Source: Duncaniella muricolitica
GTDB taxonomy: Bacteria; Bacteroidota; Bacteroidia; Bacteroidales; Muribaculaceae
Reading direction: 5' to 3'
Assembly: GCA_025808375.1 (NCBI GenBank)
Contig: CP061009.1
Span: 682,001 to 746,000 of the forward strand
DNA: 64,000 nt
Part shown: one piece after another, positions 53,285 through 61,301 of the stretch
Position numbering within the stretch: position 1 is the stretch's first letter
Layout: the number at the start of each line of letters is the position of its first letter
Notes under the pieces: generated by a model
The model's input: only the letters and a program-made list of their open reading frames with translations
What the model was told of the DNA's origin: nothing
Database searches by the model: none
Program-made: the position numbers and the translations under genes

Positions 53285-54420
53285 AGCATAAAAGGGTTAA
53301 AGGGTTGCTGGCTGTTATGCGGCCATTGTCTATTGATACTGAATATATCGTAGTCTGCGCCCACGGAAGCCGGGTGTATAAATTCAGCACCGTCAAGTAC
53401 GTCTAACACACTCTTTTTCCAGTAAACCTTTGCTCCTGCATTACCGATTTTATTAGTGATGTTAGGAATGAATGAGAACAGGTTCTTGGGCTCAATCGGT
53501 TGCTTGCCTCCGCTCAATAGCCCTATCTTGTAGAGATCGCAGAAGCCGAGGGTGCAATTTATAATATCCTCAGTCATTGTGAGGTCAAGCATAGGCTCTA
53601 TACTTGCGAATGTCCGCAGACCGAGGGCATGGATTGTTCGCATAGCGTGTATTCTTGACTCCGTGAGGCTGGCTTTTGTTTCCAGTTCATCAAAGCCGGT
53701 CAGTGTGAAGCCTATTGCTATCTTATGAAATGGCCGGATACCACCCAACATTTGAGAAAGACATTCGACAAACCGCAGAGCTCCGTCTGCTCGCTTTGTC
53801 AGGATTTGAACAGGAACACATTTTCGTATGGCATATTCAGCAGCTTCGACGGTTAAGCCGCCAGTTTCATCAAGGAGAGGGTCGGTCGTAAAACTGAAGA
53901 ATAGCCCCTTGTTTTGAATACTTCTATTGGCGATGTAGTAATCTAATTCCATGCGGAATGTTTCTATCGCGTCATCTGTATCTTTGAAGCACTTTTTGAG
54001 CTGTGGAGTTGTAGACCATACATGGCTCAATACTCCACGCTTGCAGTAGCAATATTGGCAATCGTTGGAGCAGCCGGTGTAGAAATTACACGCCCACGCA
54101 GCATATTCTCCTGCCTTGCCTTTGGGCTTATATATCGCCTTGCCGGGCTTATAGATTTTCGCCAACGGAATATCCTTTATCTTCTCATAGAGTTCAGGAT
54201 ATAGAGTTTTGAGCCGTTCCTTCTCGTGCTTAAAACACTCGGTATTAAATGTAGGAGAGGCATATATGCCGGCGGCATAGTTGCCTTGCTCGTCGCCAAA
54301 TCCTACAATCTTACCGCCTTTTACCATTACATAATGGAAATAATCTCCACGAGGGCCGAAGCCGACATCTGACGTAAAGCACTGTTCATCGCCTCGCGTC
54401 CAATCTTTATACCTTGCCAT
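53281..54420 (-). CDS. Radical SAM protein
   Basis: 379 aa. The [4Fe-4S]/SAM motif is CX3CX2C at Cys117, Cys121 and Cys124 (GCSNDCQYCYCKRG). The later barrel shows FTTDPLLDETGG, VQILTKRADG and FASIEPMLDLTM, similar to SplB-like/DUF5131 families. The N-terminal ~100 residues lack a known domain. It starts two bases after a small lipoprotein gene and overlaps the YkgJ-like gene by four bases. The substrate, probably a nucleic acid or peptide, is unknown. Confidence 0.85.
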   Translation of the reverse strand: MARYKDWTRGDEQCFTSDVGFGPRGDYFHYVMVKGGKIVGFGDEQGNYAAGIYASPTFNTECFKHEKERLKTLYPELYEKIKDIPLAKIYKPGKAIYKPKGKAGEYAAWACNFYTGCSNDCQYCYCKRGVLSHVWSTTPQLKKCFKDTDDAIETFRMELDYYIANRSIQNKGLFFSFTTDPLLDETGGLTVEAAEYAIRKCVPVQILTKRADGALRFVECLSQMLGGIRPFHKIAIGFTLTGFDELETKASLTESRIHAMRTIHALGLRTFASIEPMLDLTMTEDIINCTLGFCDLYKIGLLSGGKQPIEPKNLFSFIPNITNKIGNAGAKVYWKKSVLDVLDGAEFIHPASVGADYDIFSINRQWPHNSQQPFNPFML

Positions 54421-54422
54421 AG

Positions 54423-54602
54423 TCAGAGGGGATTGTTATATCGTTTTTGCTGATCGAGCATTTGCCGGTGGATTGCTTGGTGGCAGGCCGGGAGCCGGTA
54501 TTGAACCATGTCTGTCTTTGTGGTCTGCAACTGCTTTGATGTTGAACAAGCAGAGCAGAGAAGCGAGAACGTCAATAGCGTCAGTTTAAGAGTTTTCTTC
54601 AT
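54423..54602 (-). CDS. Small lipoprotein, 59 aa
   Basis: ATG at 54602 opens 59 codons: a signal with lipobox (LTFSLLCSACSTSKQ) and a short polar mature part ending QQKRYNNPL. The dispersed leader 12-mer lies 20 bases ahead (54623-54634) and the stop is two bases before the radical SAM start. Size and lipobox would allow an Rz1-type spanin, but no partner was found. Confidence 0.55.
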   Translation of the reverse strand: MKKTLKLTLLTFSLLCSACSTSKQLQTTKTDMVQYRLPACHQAIHRQMLDQQKRYNNPL

Positions 54603-54622
54603 TTGTTCTTTGTGTTTGGTAA

Positions 54623-54634
54623 AACTTATTTGCT
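54623..54634 (-). repeat. Dispersed leader motif, copy 2
   Basis: AGCAAATAAGTT, 20 bases ahead of the small-lipoprotein ATG at 54602. Confidence 0.6.
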
Positions 54635-54635
54635 G

Positions 54636-54893
54636 TCATATTTCCTCATTGTACTTATCTGCAACTGCTTGACGTATCGCAAGTATTTCAAGGTCACTCG
54701 CAGGTCTAACATCTTGCAGTTTGAAATGAGTACGATCTGTGATATTCATATTTGAAACTTCTTCCACTTTCCCTATACTTGTATACTTTATATAGTATCC
54801 TTTGCCCCATACAAAAGTATCGGCAAGCCACACGGGGTTTAGTGCTGCAAGAAAATTTCCGCCGGTGAAATGTTCATTTGAAAATCCTGTCAT
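54636..54893 (-). CDS. Hypothetical protein, 85 aa
   Basis: No recognised family; begins MTGFSNEHFTGGNFLAALN and ends with a helix (DLEILAIRQAVADKYNEE). Its ATG overlaps the stop of the upstream 50-aa gene by four bases. The dispersed 12-mer lies 12 bases ahead, inside that gene (54906-54917). Confidence 0.6.
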   Translation of the reverse strand: MTGFSNEHFTGGNFLAALNPVWLADTFVWGKGYYIKYTSIGKVEEVSNMNITDRTHFKLQDVRPASDLEILAIRQAVADKYNEEI

Positions 54894-55042
54894 ATTTTAG
54901 GCAAAAACTTATTTGCTGTTTTGGCATATATGGGGCAACGATCTGAATAGTAGCACTCGCCCAGTGATGCCTGATTGTGCCGATAGTGCCATTCGTCCCA
55001 GTCAGCAACTCCGTCCTTTGTGAGAAATTCAATCAGTTTCAT
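54890..55042 (-). CDS. Small protein, 50 aa
   Basis: ATG at 55042, product MKLIEFLTKDGVADWDEWHY to a C-terminal ANKFLPKI, with a Cys pair (GECYYSDRC). The ATGA overlap with the next gene supports translation. Its ATG is three bases from the 9-bp target duplication of the IS21 element, so the insertion cut off its upstream promoter or operon. Confidence 0.55.
   Translation of the reverse strand: MKLIEFLTKDGVADWDEWHYRHNQASLGECYYSDRCPIYAKTANKFLPKI
54906..54917 (-). repeat. Dispersed leader motif, copy 3
   Basis: AGCAAATAAGTT, 12 bases ahead of the ATG at 54893 and inside the coding frame of the upstream 50-aa gene. Confidence 0.6.
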
Positions 55043-55140
55043 ACAACCGAAACTGTAAAATTTAATCGAGAAGTGCGCCAGATTCTAATTGAGAAATGCA
55101 CCGTTTCATAGGACATGCAAATTTAAGAAATTAGATATAA

Positions 55141-55905
55141 TTATAGTTGATTTTGGAGTATTTTCTTCGTTTCTTTCATTCTGAATGATTCTCCGGTCAT
55201 GTTTAAGAGCACGGCTTTGTGGGTCAGGCGGTCTACCATTGCTGTCACGAGGACTTTGTCGGCGATAATCTCGCTCCATCTGTTGAAGGCCAGGTTTGTA
55301 GTGATGATGACTGTTTTCTTTCCGGCTCTGAGAGACAGATGGTTGAAGAGCAATTCGCCGGCTTCTTTGTCACAGGAGACGTATCCGAACTCGTCGCATA
55401 TCACAAGGTCGTAGTTGATGAACCTGTTTTCAAGAGAACGGAGTGCGCGTTCTTGCCGTGCCTCTTTGATTTGCGTTATAAGCCGTGGCACGGAGGTGAA
55501 CATTACGGTCATGCCCTGAGTGCAGGCCTCGATACCCAGAGCAGTGGCAATGTGCGTTTTGCCTGTTCCGGGATTGCCGTACAGGACGAGGTTTCGTCCT
55601 TGCCGGACGAAGTCGAGCGACCGCAGCAGTGGCAGAGCGGTGCGTGCGTCATCGGGGAGTTCGTCGACAATGAGGTCGCCCAGATATTTGAGTTGCGGAA
55701 AGTCGGCACGCTTTATCAGAGTGCGGCGGCGGTTGTCGGCACGCATTTTAAGCTGGTCCTGCATCATGACGGCCATGAGGTGCTGCACGCTCCATGATTC
55801 GGCGGCGAAGCGGCTTATATACTGGTCAAGGGCATCGCGCCACAATGGGAGTTTAGGCTCTGTGGCCGCTTTACGTATTATTTTAATGTCTTTGTTTTCT
55901 TCCAT
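55141..55905 (-). CDS. istB: IS21-family ATPase IstB
   Basis: 254 aa, complete. AAA+ helper with Walker A GNPGTGKTH (near residue 108), Walker B DLVICDEFGYV and sensor motif VIITTNLAFNRW. It loads the IstA transposase at target DNA. It overlaps the end of istA, as usual in IS21. Confidence 0.95.
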   Translation of the reverse strand: MEENKDIKIIRKAATEPKLPLWRDALDQYISRFAAESWSVQHLMAVMMQDQLKMRADNRRRTLIKRADFPQLKYLGDLIVDELPDDARTALPLLRSLDFVRQGRNLVLYGNPGTGKTHIATALGIEACTQGMTVMFTSVPRLITQIKEARQERALRSLENRFINYDLVICDEFGYVSCDKEAGELLFNHLSLRAGKKTVIITTNLAFNRWSEIIADKVLVTAMVDRLTHKAVLLNMTGESFRMKETKKILQNQL

Positions 55906-57616
55906 TTTCCAATCAGTTGTTGATGTTGCCTGCGTGTGACTTTGGATGGCTGCACAGGACAGCGGTAAGCGAGTCGAGTGTAGTCACCGCGTGCTCTTCG
56001 ATTGAGGTTTTTCTGTTGGCGGGGATGGATGTCAAGAGAGGATACGGAAGCGATGGCATCCGCGTCATTTTCAGACACATCTGTTTTCAGCATGGAGTCA
56101 AGTTCCACTTTGAGATGGTCTGCGGTCATGTGTCTGACACCTTTGAGGCGCAGGCTGCGTGCAGCGGCTGTAATCCGGGACTGCATGATGCCGTGGTCGC
56201 GCGCATACATCATGAACCGGATAAACTCCCTCTGCCGACCGGGACAGAAGTGGATCCGGTAGAGACTCGGCAAGTTCCGCCGGAACCTGACGCATGGCCG
56301 TAGAGTTGTCCAGAGCGCCCGCTTGCGAAGAAAAAGTGCCGAGGTAGTGCTCCAGTTGCATGCTCCAGCCGCCCTTGCCCTCCAGTCTTACATGGTCTGC
56401 AACCCTGCGTCCTTGATGATATATGGCTATATGACCGGAGTATACACGGGCCAGCACACTGCTTCCAACGAGTCCTTCGGGCACGGAATAATTGTTGTAG
56501 TCAACGTTTATCGTGCCGTAGCTGTCAGGGTATGCTCCTCGGCCTCAAAGCAGCCCATCGGCTGCGGAGCCGGCTGTAGGCAGTACAAATCGGCGCGGAT
56601 ACGCTCCTGCTTCTGACTGTCGCTGATGCCGGTGATACCCGAAGTGGAGTTGATTTTATGTAGAATACGGTCAAGCCAGTTCTGAGCCGCATCAAGAGTC
56701 TCGAACGACTGGCGGGACACGAACGCCGCATGGCGCACGATTTCCACCGAGCGCTCCACCGAGCCCTTCTCCCAACCCGAGCGCGCATTGCAGAACCGCT
56801 CCTCGAATTTATAATACAGAGAAAGACGCTATGGCCTTTGTGGGGTACTTTTCGACAGCCGGACGTCCCTGACGACCGGTGCGGATAGTGACGGCAACCT
56901 TCATGTTGTCGTACACCATGGTCTAAGGAACACCCTGTATCTCATCAAAGAAATTACGGTGGGCCTCCATCAGCGACAGCGTGTCCTGACGACGGAACAG
57001 CCATGCGCTGCGCCGGTTGGAATGCAGCAGAGTGAACACGGCCATCTGCACCATCTGACGGCGGCCGCCTATGACAAGAGGGATCTCTCCCCAGTCGAAC
57101 TCGCACTCCTGCCCGGGATCATGCTCGCGCCTGACATAGACCTCCTTCTGCGGCCTGGTGCCCATGGTCGCACTGATGCGTCTGACATGATTGCACACAC
57201 TCGGATAACTGAGCGTAAAGCCCCGCTCCAGAAGCATCGTGTGGATGCTGCGACACGTCCACTGAAGCTTGCGCATGCCTGTGACCCGACGCACACGATT
57301 GTCTTCAAGACACTTGCGGATAATCCCCTTGATTTCATCCGTCACCACCGGACATGTCCGCGCCGGTGTGTTGAACTTAGGCTCCGAACCTAAAAAGTGT
57401 TGCGAACGCCTTCATGTCGCAGACACCGTCGGCGTCCAGACACACACGCTCATACTCCCACACGATCCTGTCTACCGTGTGGCGGCTGATGTGCATCTCT
57501 CCCGCAATCTGGCGCTTCGACTGACCCTTGACATGATAACGTGTCAGGACCTCGTTTCTTTCTACCATAGTTTTCATTTTGTGGGACCGAGTTGATATTA
57601 CTATAATATAACTCAA
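55878..57616 (-). pseudogene. istA: Decayed IS21 transposase istA
   Basis: The N-terminal HTH (MVERNEVLTRYHVKGQSKRQ) begins near 57568-57616 and breaks at 57377. The frame shifts to another segment (57348-56923) with the DDE-region sequence FDWGEIPLVI. This ends in an in-frame TAG right after FFDEIQGVP, although downstream codons still read TMVYDNMKVAV. Further shifts occur near 56820, 56500 and 56270 before the C-terminal part. With one nonsense and several frameshifts it cannot make full-length transposase, so the copy is stuck unless helped in trans. Confidence 0.85.
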
Positions 57617-57746
57617 AATCCCCGGTTAAAATTCTCCTTTGAACCGGCGCACTTCTCGGTTAGATTTCATGGCGCACTTCTCGATTAAATTTTACAAACC
57701 GAAACCATTCTCATCTGACTTTGCTCCGTTGATTTCAACGAGGCCA

Positions 57747-58094
57747 TTACTGACTGGTCGAGCCATTCCTTTTGAGAGATTTGAGATACTGGATAAACTC
57801 GGTTCGGTATTGTCCTCTGACAATCCTATATTGAGTATTCATTTTCGGGAGTGGCTTAACACCTTTCATCTGGAGGAAAACTCCAATCGTATGACAGAGT
57901 TCTGCGCCTCGGAGTCCATAGCAGCCGCCCAGACTGTGAATGTCATTGCGAGCCTCCGAATACTGGGGACGCTGTTTCTTCCCGATTTGTCGCGGAGAGG
58001 TCAGGGTTCGAGGATAACCGCACGGCTCACCTATATACTCGCCGGTGATGCAGTCAAGAGTGCCGTCGAGCAGCATATCAGCACACTCACCCAT
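57747..58094 (-). CDS. Hypothetical protein, 115 aa
   Basis: Starts MGECADMLLDGTLDCITGEY with CG and GYPRTL residues spaced like small phage proteins that carry a CxxCG knuckle; here only part of the Cys set is present. A strong Shine-Dalgarno-like AGGAGG stands eight bases ahead of the ATG, uncommon in Bacteroidales. It overlaps the upstream membrane-protein gene by eight bases. The IS21 target duplication lies 42 bases behind its stop. Confidence 0.6.
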   Translation of the reverse strand: MGECADMLLDGTLDCITGEYIGEPCGYPRTLTSPRQIGKKQRPQYSEARNDIHSLGGCYGLRGAELCHTIGVFLQMKGVKPLPKMNTQYRIVRGQYRTEFIQYLKSLKRNGSTSQ

Positions 58095-58263
58095 TTTCGC
58101 CTCCTTTCATTCCTCTTTGGATTATAGCGAGCCACAAGCACACCATTACAGCGGCCATCATCGTAAGTGTAGTCCAGCATTTTGCGGAGGCCAGTACGAT
58201 AACCGACATGAATGCGAGTCCGTATGCCATAGACAGACAGTCGATGTTTCTAAACTTTTTCAT
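58087..58263 (-). CDS. Small membrane protein, 58 aa
   Basis: ATG at 58263, 58 codons with two hydrophobic segments (AYGLAFMSVIVLASA and TLTMMAAVMVCLWLAII) and a Lys/Arg-rich C-terminus. It overlaps its neighbours by 14 and 8 bases. Two short helices would fit a membrane hairpin of the holin or superinfection-exclusion kind, but nothing identifies it. Confidence 0.6.
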   Translation of the reverse strand: MKKFRNIDCLSMAYGLAFMSVIVLASAKCWTTLTMMAAVMVCLWLAIIQRGMKGGENG

Positions 58264-58744
58264 CTGATTTTCTATTTACTGTGATTGTTGCTTTTTGTCC
58301 GTGAGCTGATCTGATTTTGTCAATTAACTCCGTTGTCGAGGACACCTCTTCAATATCAGGTATCAGTATGAGTTTTACTCCCGCTGGAGGTACGACATCA
58401 TTGCCGTATATGGTAGGGAGGTTCTTGAACATGATAGTTGCAGAAGCTCGCCTTGCGTAGTCGTCGATGTCTGAAATAACGTCCATTCTAAAAGTAGCGT
58501 CAACGCATTTAAGAGCATCTACCATTGCCATTCGGTGATGTTCAGGAATAACAGGCACCTTATTCTTGTTTTGGAAAACTAAGAGGTCGCTATCCACTCC
58601 AACAATAAGGAAATCGCAGAGGGCTTTGCAACGCTCTAAATACCTCAAGTGGTAAAAATGAAGCAAGTCAAAACAACCACTTGTTATGCCGACAACCTTT
58701 CCTTTGAGATTGAGGTTCGGTAAATCCGCTTTAGTCGTTATCAT
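58250..58744 (-). CDS. Cytidylyltransferase-like nucleotidyltransferase
   Basis: 164 aa. The N-terminus GITSGCFDLLHFYHLRYLER matches the HxGH superfamily, with HFYH in place of HxGH. The later VVGVDSD and PVIPEHHRMAMVDALKCVD fit the RfaE/TagD-type fold. Such enzymes join a nucleotide to a phosphorylated sugar, alcohol or NMN. No pathway partner is nearby. It overlaps the small membrane protein gene by 14 bases and the exonuclease gene by four. Confidence 0.82.
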   Translation of the reverse strand: MITTKADLPNLNLKGKVVGITSGCFDLLHFYHLRYLERCKALCDFLIVGVDSDLLVFQNKNKVPVIPEHHRMAMVDALKCVDATFRMDVISDIDDYARRASATIMFKNLPTIYGNDVVPPAGVKLILIPDIEEVSSTTELIDKIRSAHGQKATITVNRKSDEKV

Positions 58745-59286
58745 ATATGCAAGTTTTGAGTTATTTGGCGTAAAGTATATATTAGCTCCTTTACTTGAAT
58801 TACAGCATCATCGACGGCCCTATGCGGCATTTGTGATTGCTTAAAAGACCTTGACGTAAATATGTCGTTGATAGTTCTTAAATCTCTTGGTTGCCAAAAT
58901 TTCCACGGTAAAGGTTTGCAGAGAGTTTCGTATAAATCTTTCAATACCTCAAAATCCATGTTACCTTTTGCCCACACCCGCGTATTAGCTCCGTTATAAT
59001 CCTTAAAGAACCTATCCATTTCCTCGATAAGCATTTCATACGAATGGCAATTTGGTTCTGGATCTATTGCTCCAGTAGATACTATCCACTGTATTGTTTC
59101 TCCTGAGAACGTCCTATTATTGCAATTCCATGCCTCTGGAAAAACAGAGATTTGTAAGGTGCCTATTATTTCTCCACTCTCCAAAAACGCGACCAATCCG
59201 ACTTCACGAATGGCGGCATCATTCCTGCGGCCTAAAGTTTCAATATCAACCATTATGTGAGTGGTCTTTCCCTCATTTTTGAGCAT
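58741..59286 (-). CDS. DnaQ-fold 3'-5' exonuclease
   Basis: 181 aa from MLKNEGKTTH at 59286, preceded by AGGAGGT at a good distance; an upstream frame start at 59337 lies in the lipoprotein gene. Catalytic acids are in IMVDIETLG (Asp/Glu), VWAKGNMDFEVLKD and PHRAVDDAVIQV. The layout is that of the Rv2179c/DexA-like single-domain exonucleases found in phages. It probably trims RNA or DNA during element replication or transfer. Confidence 0.85.
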   Translation of the reverse strand: MLKNEGKTTHIMVDIETLGRRNDAAIREVGLVAFLESGEIIGTLQISVFPEAWNCNNRTFSGETIQWIVSTGAIDPEPNCHSYEMLIEEMDRFFKDYNGANTRVWAKGNMDFEVLKDLYETLCKPLPWKFWQPRDLRTINDIFTSRSFKQSQMPHRAVDDAVIQVKELIYTLRQITQNLHI

Positions 59287-59524
59287 CTTGACCTCCTTTC
59301 TTGCACTCGCAATTCTCATCATGGCAGATGCCGGCAACTCCTTCTCGGTATCCGACTCCGTCCTGATATAGAAGATACGAGTGCCCTTCGTAATTAAACT
59401 TGGTTATCCTTGAGGCACAACGCTTGTCTTGATTGCGCTGCCAGTCCTCATGTGTTTTAGGCGCTGAGTCTGAGCATGAGGACACGGCAACAGCAACTGC
59501 CAGTATTACTAAAATCTTCTTCAT
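59273..59524 (-). CDS. Small cysteine-containing lipoprotein, 83 aa
   Basis: Signal and lipobox (AVAVAVSSCSDSAPK) followed by a polar domain with CASRITKFNYEGHSYLLYQ and a C-terminal CHDENCEC. The YEGHSYLLY pattern recurs in small phage and element proteins. Surface-exposed or periplasmic; function unknown. Overlaps its neighbours by 14 and 4 bases. Confidence 0.7.
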   Translation of the reverse strand: MKKILVILAVAVAVSSCSDSAPKTHEDWQRNQDKRCASRITKFNYEGHSYLLYQDGVGYREGVAGICHDENCECKKGGQDAQK

Positions 59525-60063
59525 TGGTTCAGTAATTTTCTATAAGACGTATCCTCTACTGTTTTCATTAGAGTGAGGATTTTTGCTAATTTCTTGAGCT
59601 GTTCTTCTGTTAGTTCTTCTGGTTCTCCACTATCGCAACTTGATGTGAGACCATGTTTCAAAGCGTATGCCTCAACAAAATCTTGTTGGAGTGCCTTATA
59701 CTCCTTTGCTAACTGCACCCTGTGCCACTCGTAGTAGTTGGTAATCTCAGCAAATTCGTAAGAGGTCAGTTCAAAGGCTATAATCCCGGTGCCTTGCTTG
59801 TAAGAGCATTTTGAGAGGTTCTTAACGAAAAAGTAGCACTGCATGAGGAGTTTTCTCTCCAACTTATTCCTTACTTTGAACTTATACCACCTTACCTCGT
59901 CTTTTTCTGATAAGATTTCGTCAAGGGTAAGGCCGTATTGCATCAGCCATCTTTCAAGCATTGCTTGAGCGTTCTTGGCCTCATGCGTATTGCCGGACTC
60001 TGCAAGAGCATGGAGTTTAAGTATCTTGCTCTTGATACTTTCGATGTTCTTATCACTGCTCAT
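59521..60063 (-). CDS. DUF2786-domain protein
   Basis: 180 aa. The N-terminal ~40 residues (KILKLHALAESGNTHEAKNA then MLERWLMQYGL) match DUF2786, a helical domain frequent in phage proteins. The rest is helical, ending in an acidic stretch (EPEELTEEQLKKL). Role unknown. Its ATG lies inside the next gene by 11 bases. Confidence 0.78.
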   Translation of the reverse strand: MSSDKNIESIKSKILKLHALAESGNTHEAKNAQAMLERWLMQYGLTLDEILSEKDEVRWYKFKVRNKLERKLLMQCYFFVKNLSKCSYKQGTGIIAFELTSYEFAEITNYYEWHRVQLAKEYKALQQDFVEAYALKHGLTSSCDSGEPEELTEEQLKKLAKILTLMKTVEDTSYRKLLNQ

Positions 60064-60520
60064 TGTCGATAAACTTGAGAAGGCTCCGATCCTCAGCGAG
60101 AAACGTCATTATTAACTCATAGGCAGCATCGAGTGCGTTGTCATGTTCTCCAGTAACGTACAATGTCAAGGGTATTTCTTCAGACCATGCCGATACTGTA
60201 TTCAAGGTATATCCGGCGCGATACCTCTTTCCATTTTTGGTGTCTGCCGACTGAATTGTGAGCAGATACTTCAGATTTGTGTCTGTAATGAAAGATGCCG
60301 GCAAAATCGTTTCCATGATGTCAGAGAGAGTGGGCGCCGGGCAAATCGTGCATGTCTCTACTGTGTCCGGTAAGAAAAACCACTGTGCAAAATCCTTCTG
60401 AACTGCGATTGGCTTATTATTCTCCAACCGCATCCATACCATACTTGCTTGGGATAAGTCGACACGTTCTCGTTGGAGTCTATAGACCTGCTTTTTAGTC
60501 AGGTTTTGTCTGTTATTCAT
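60053..60520 (-). CDS. Hypothetical protein, 155 aa
   Basis: Basic N-terminus (NNRQNLTKKQVYRLQRERV) and a beta-rich body with LTLYVTGEHDNALDAAYELI; no family recognised. Overlaps the DUF551 gene by eight bases. Confidence 0.6.
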   Translation of the reverse strand: MNNRQNLTKKQVYRLQRERVDLSQASMVWMRLENNKPIAVQKDFAQWFFLPDTVETCTICPAPTLSDIMETILPASFITDTNLKYLLTIQSADTKNGKRYRAGYTLNTVSAWSEEIPLTLYVTGEHDNALDAAYELIMTFLAEDRSLLKFIDNEQ

Positions 60521-60881
60521 AATCTTTTACGTTTGAGGGGTTAAACATTGGGAGTGGTAGCCAGCCAACTACTTGCTCATAATGTGCAATAGCCTTGAAT
60601 ACTATCGGGGATTTGAAATCTGTTATCTCTTTTCTGCTGGCCCGCATAACTCGTACTGAGATTTTCTCAGTGATACCGAGCAACGCCACGAGGACTCTCT
60701 CTCCGTCATTCGGCATAGAGACGAGGGGATTTCTCCACCTCGGATTACTTGCCTCATTCTCACAGCCAGCGATGTATGCTCGCTCTATCTCGGCATCTAC
60801 TATTCTCGTGAATTTGGCTCTTGTCTCATCGGCATACTTTTGAGCCTCTTTCTCTCGCTCTATTTTGATTGATGTTGCCAT
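60513..60881 (-). CDS. DUF551-like protein
   Basis: 122 aa. A helical N-terminus is followed by WRNPLVSMPNDGERVLVAL and HYEQVVGWLPLPMF, the W..P..G..VLV then VxxWLPLP pattern of DUF551, a small domain of phages and plasmids without known function. Overlaps the next gene by eight bases. Confidence 0.72.
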   Translation of the reverse strand: MATSIKIEREKEAQKYADETRAKFTRIVDAEIERAYIAGCENEASNPRWRNPLVSMPNDGERVLVALLGITEKISVRVMRASRKEITDFKSPIVFKAIAHYEQVVGWLPLPMFNPSNVKDYE

Positions 60882-60883
60882 AC

Positions 60884-61291
60884 TTAACTTACTCTTACTG
60901 GGTCAGTCGTGATTATTCTATACCACTTGTGGCCGTCTATAGTCGTGGGGTTCTTGGCCAGCATGAATGTAGCGGCTCTTGTTGCTCTGACTTCATTCAG
61001 GAGCAGGTGCGCCGGCCGGCGAGATATGAAACACAGGCGGTCTTGATGTCCGCCTTGATTACTCAGCTTGTGCAACCTGAAACCTTGCAGTCCACTATCA
61101 AATGTGATGTACCACTTATTACTTTTCTCATCTTTGGCCACGAGCACCTCTTGACCGTTTTTCAGATCGAGTTCTAACCGTACAAGGTCATTCAGATAGA
61201 AACCGCCACTTTTAAGGTTGACGTTAACGAGCCATTGGGTCATGGGAGTACCCTTTCGGACTGAGCTTTTATCAAACTTTGTTAATTCCAT
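60884..61291 (-). CDS. Hypothetical protein, 135 aa
   Basis: 135 aa from MELTKFDKSS at 61291; an ATG at 61318 would overlap the sigma-like gene by 17 bases. Beta-rich with GFYLNDLVRLELDLKNGQEV; the sequence near the C-terminus (HLLLNEVRATRAATFMLAKN) is helical. No family recognised. Confidence 0.6.
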   Translation of the reverse strand: MELTKFDKSSVRKGTPMTQWLVNVNLKSGGFYLNDLVRLELDLKNGQEVLVAKDEKSNKWYITFDSGLQGFRLHKLSNQGGHQDRLCFISRRPAHLLLNEVRATRAATFMLAKNPTTIDGHKWYRIITTDPVRVS

Positions 61292-61301
61292 ATCGAGGCA
61301 A

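Larger units (their letters stand above)
55054..57696. mobile_element. IS21-family insertion sequence with 9-bp target duplication
   Basis: Terminal inverted repeats of 27 bases (55054-55080 and 57670-57696) start with TG and end with CA; related internal copies lie at 55088-55103 and 57645-57660, as in multi-repeat IS21 ends. The flanks aaccgaaac at 55045-55053 and 57697-57705 are identical, giving the target duplication. Contains istB intact and istA decayed. The element lies between two minus-strand genes of the host element. Confidence 0.92.

Noticed and set aside
54423..54602. Spanin (Rz1-like) identity of the 59-aa lipoprotein
   Set aside because: Size and lipobox fit, but no Rz partner, endolysin or holin is adjacent.
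55219..55797. Plus-strand frame opposite istB
   Set aside because: Antisense to a complete IstB ATPase with Walker motifs.
56959..57393. Plus-strand frames opposite istA
   Set aside because: Shadow of the decayed transposase.
57639..58127. 162-codon plus frame crossing the IS21 right end
   Set aside because: It joins IS end sequence to antisense of the 115-aa gene; no start signal and no domain.
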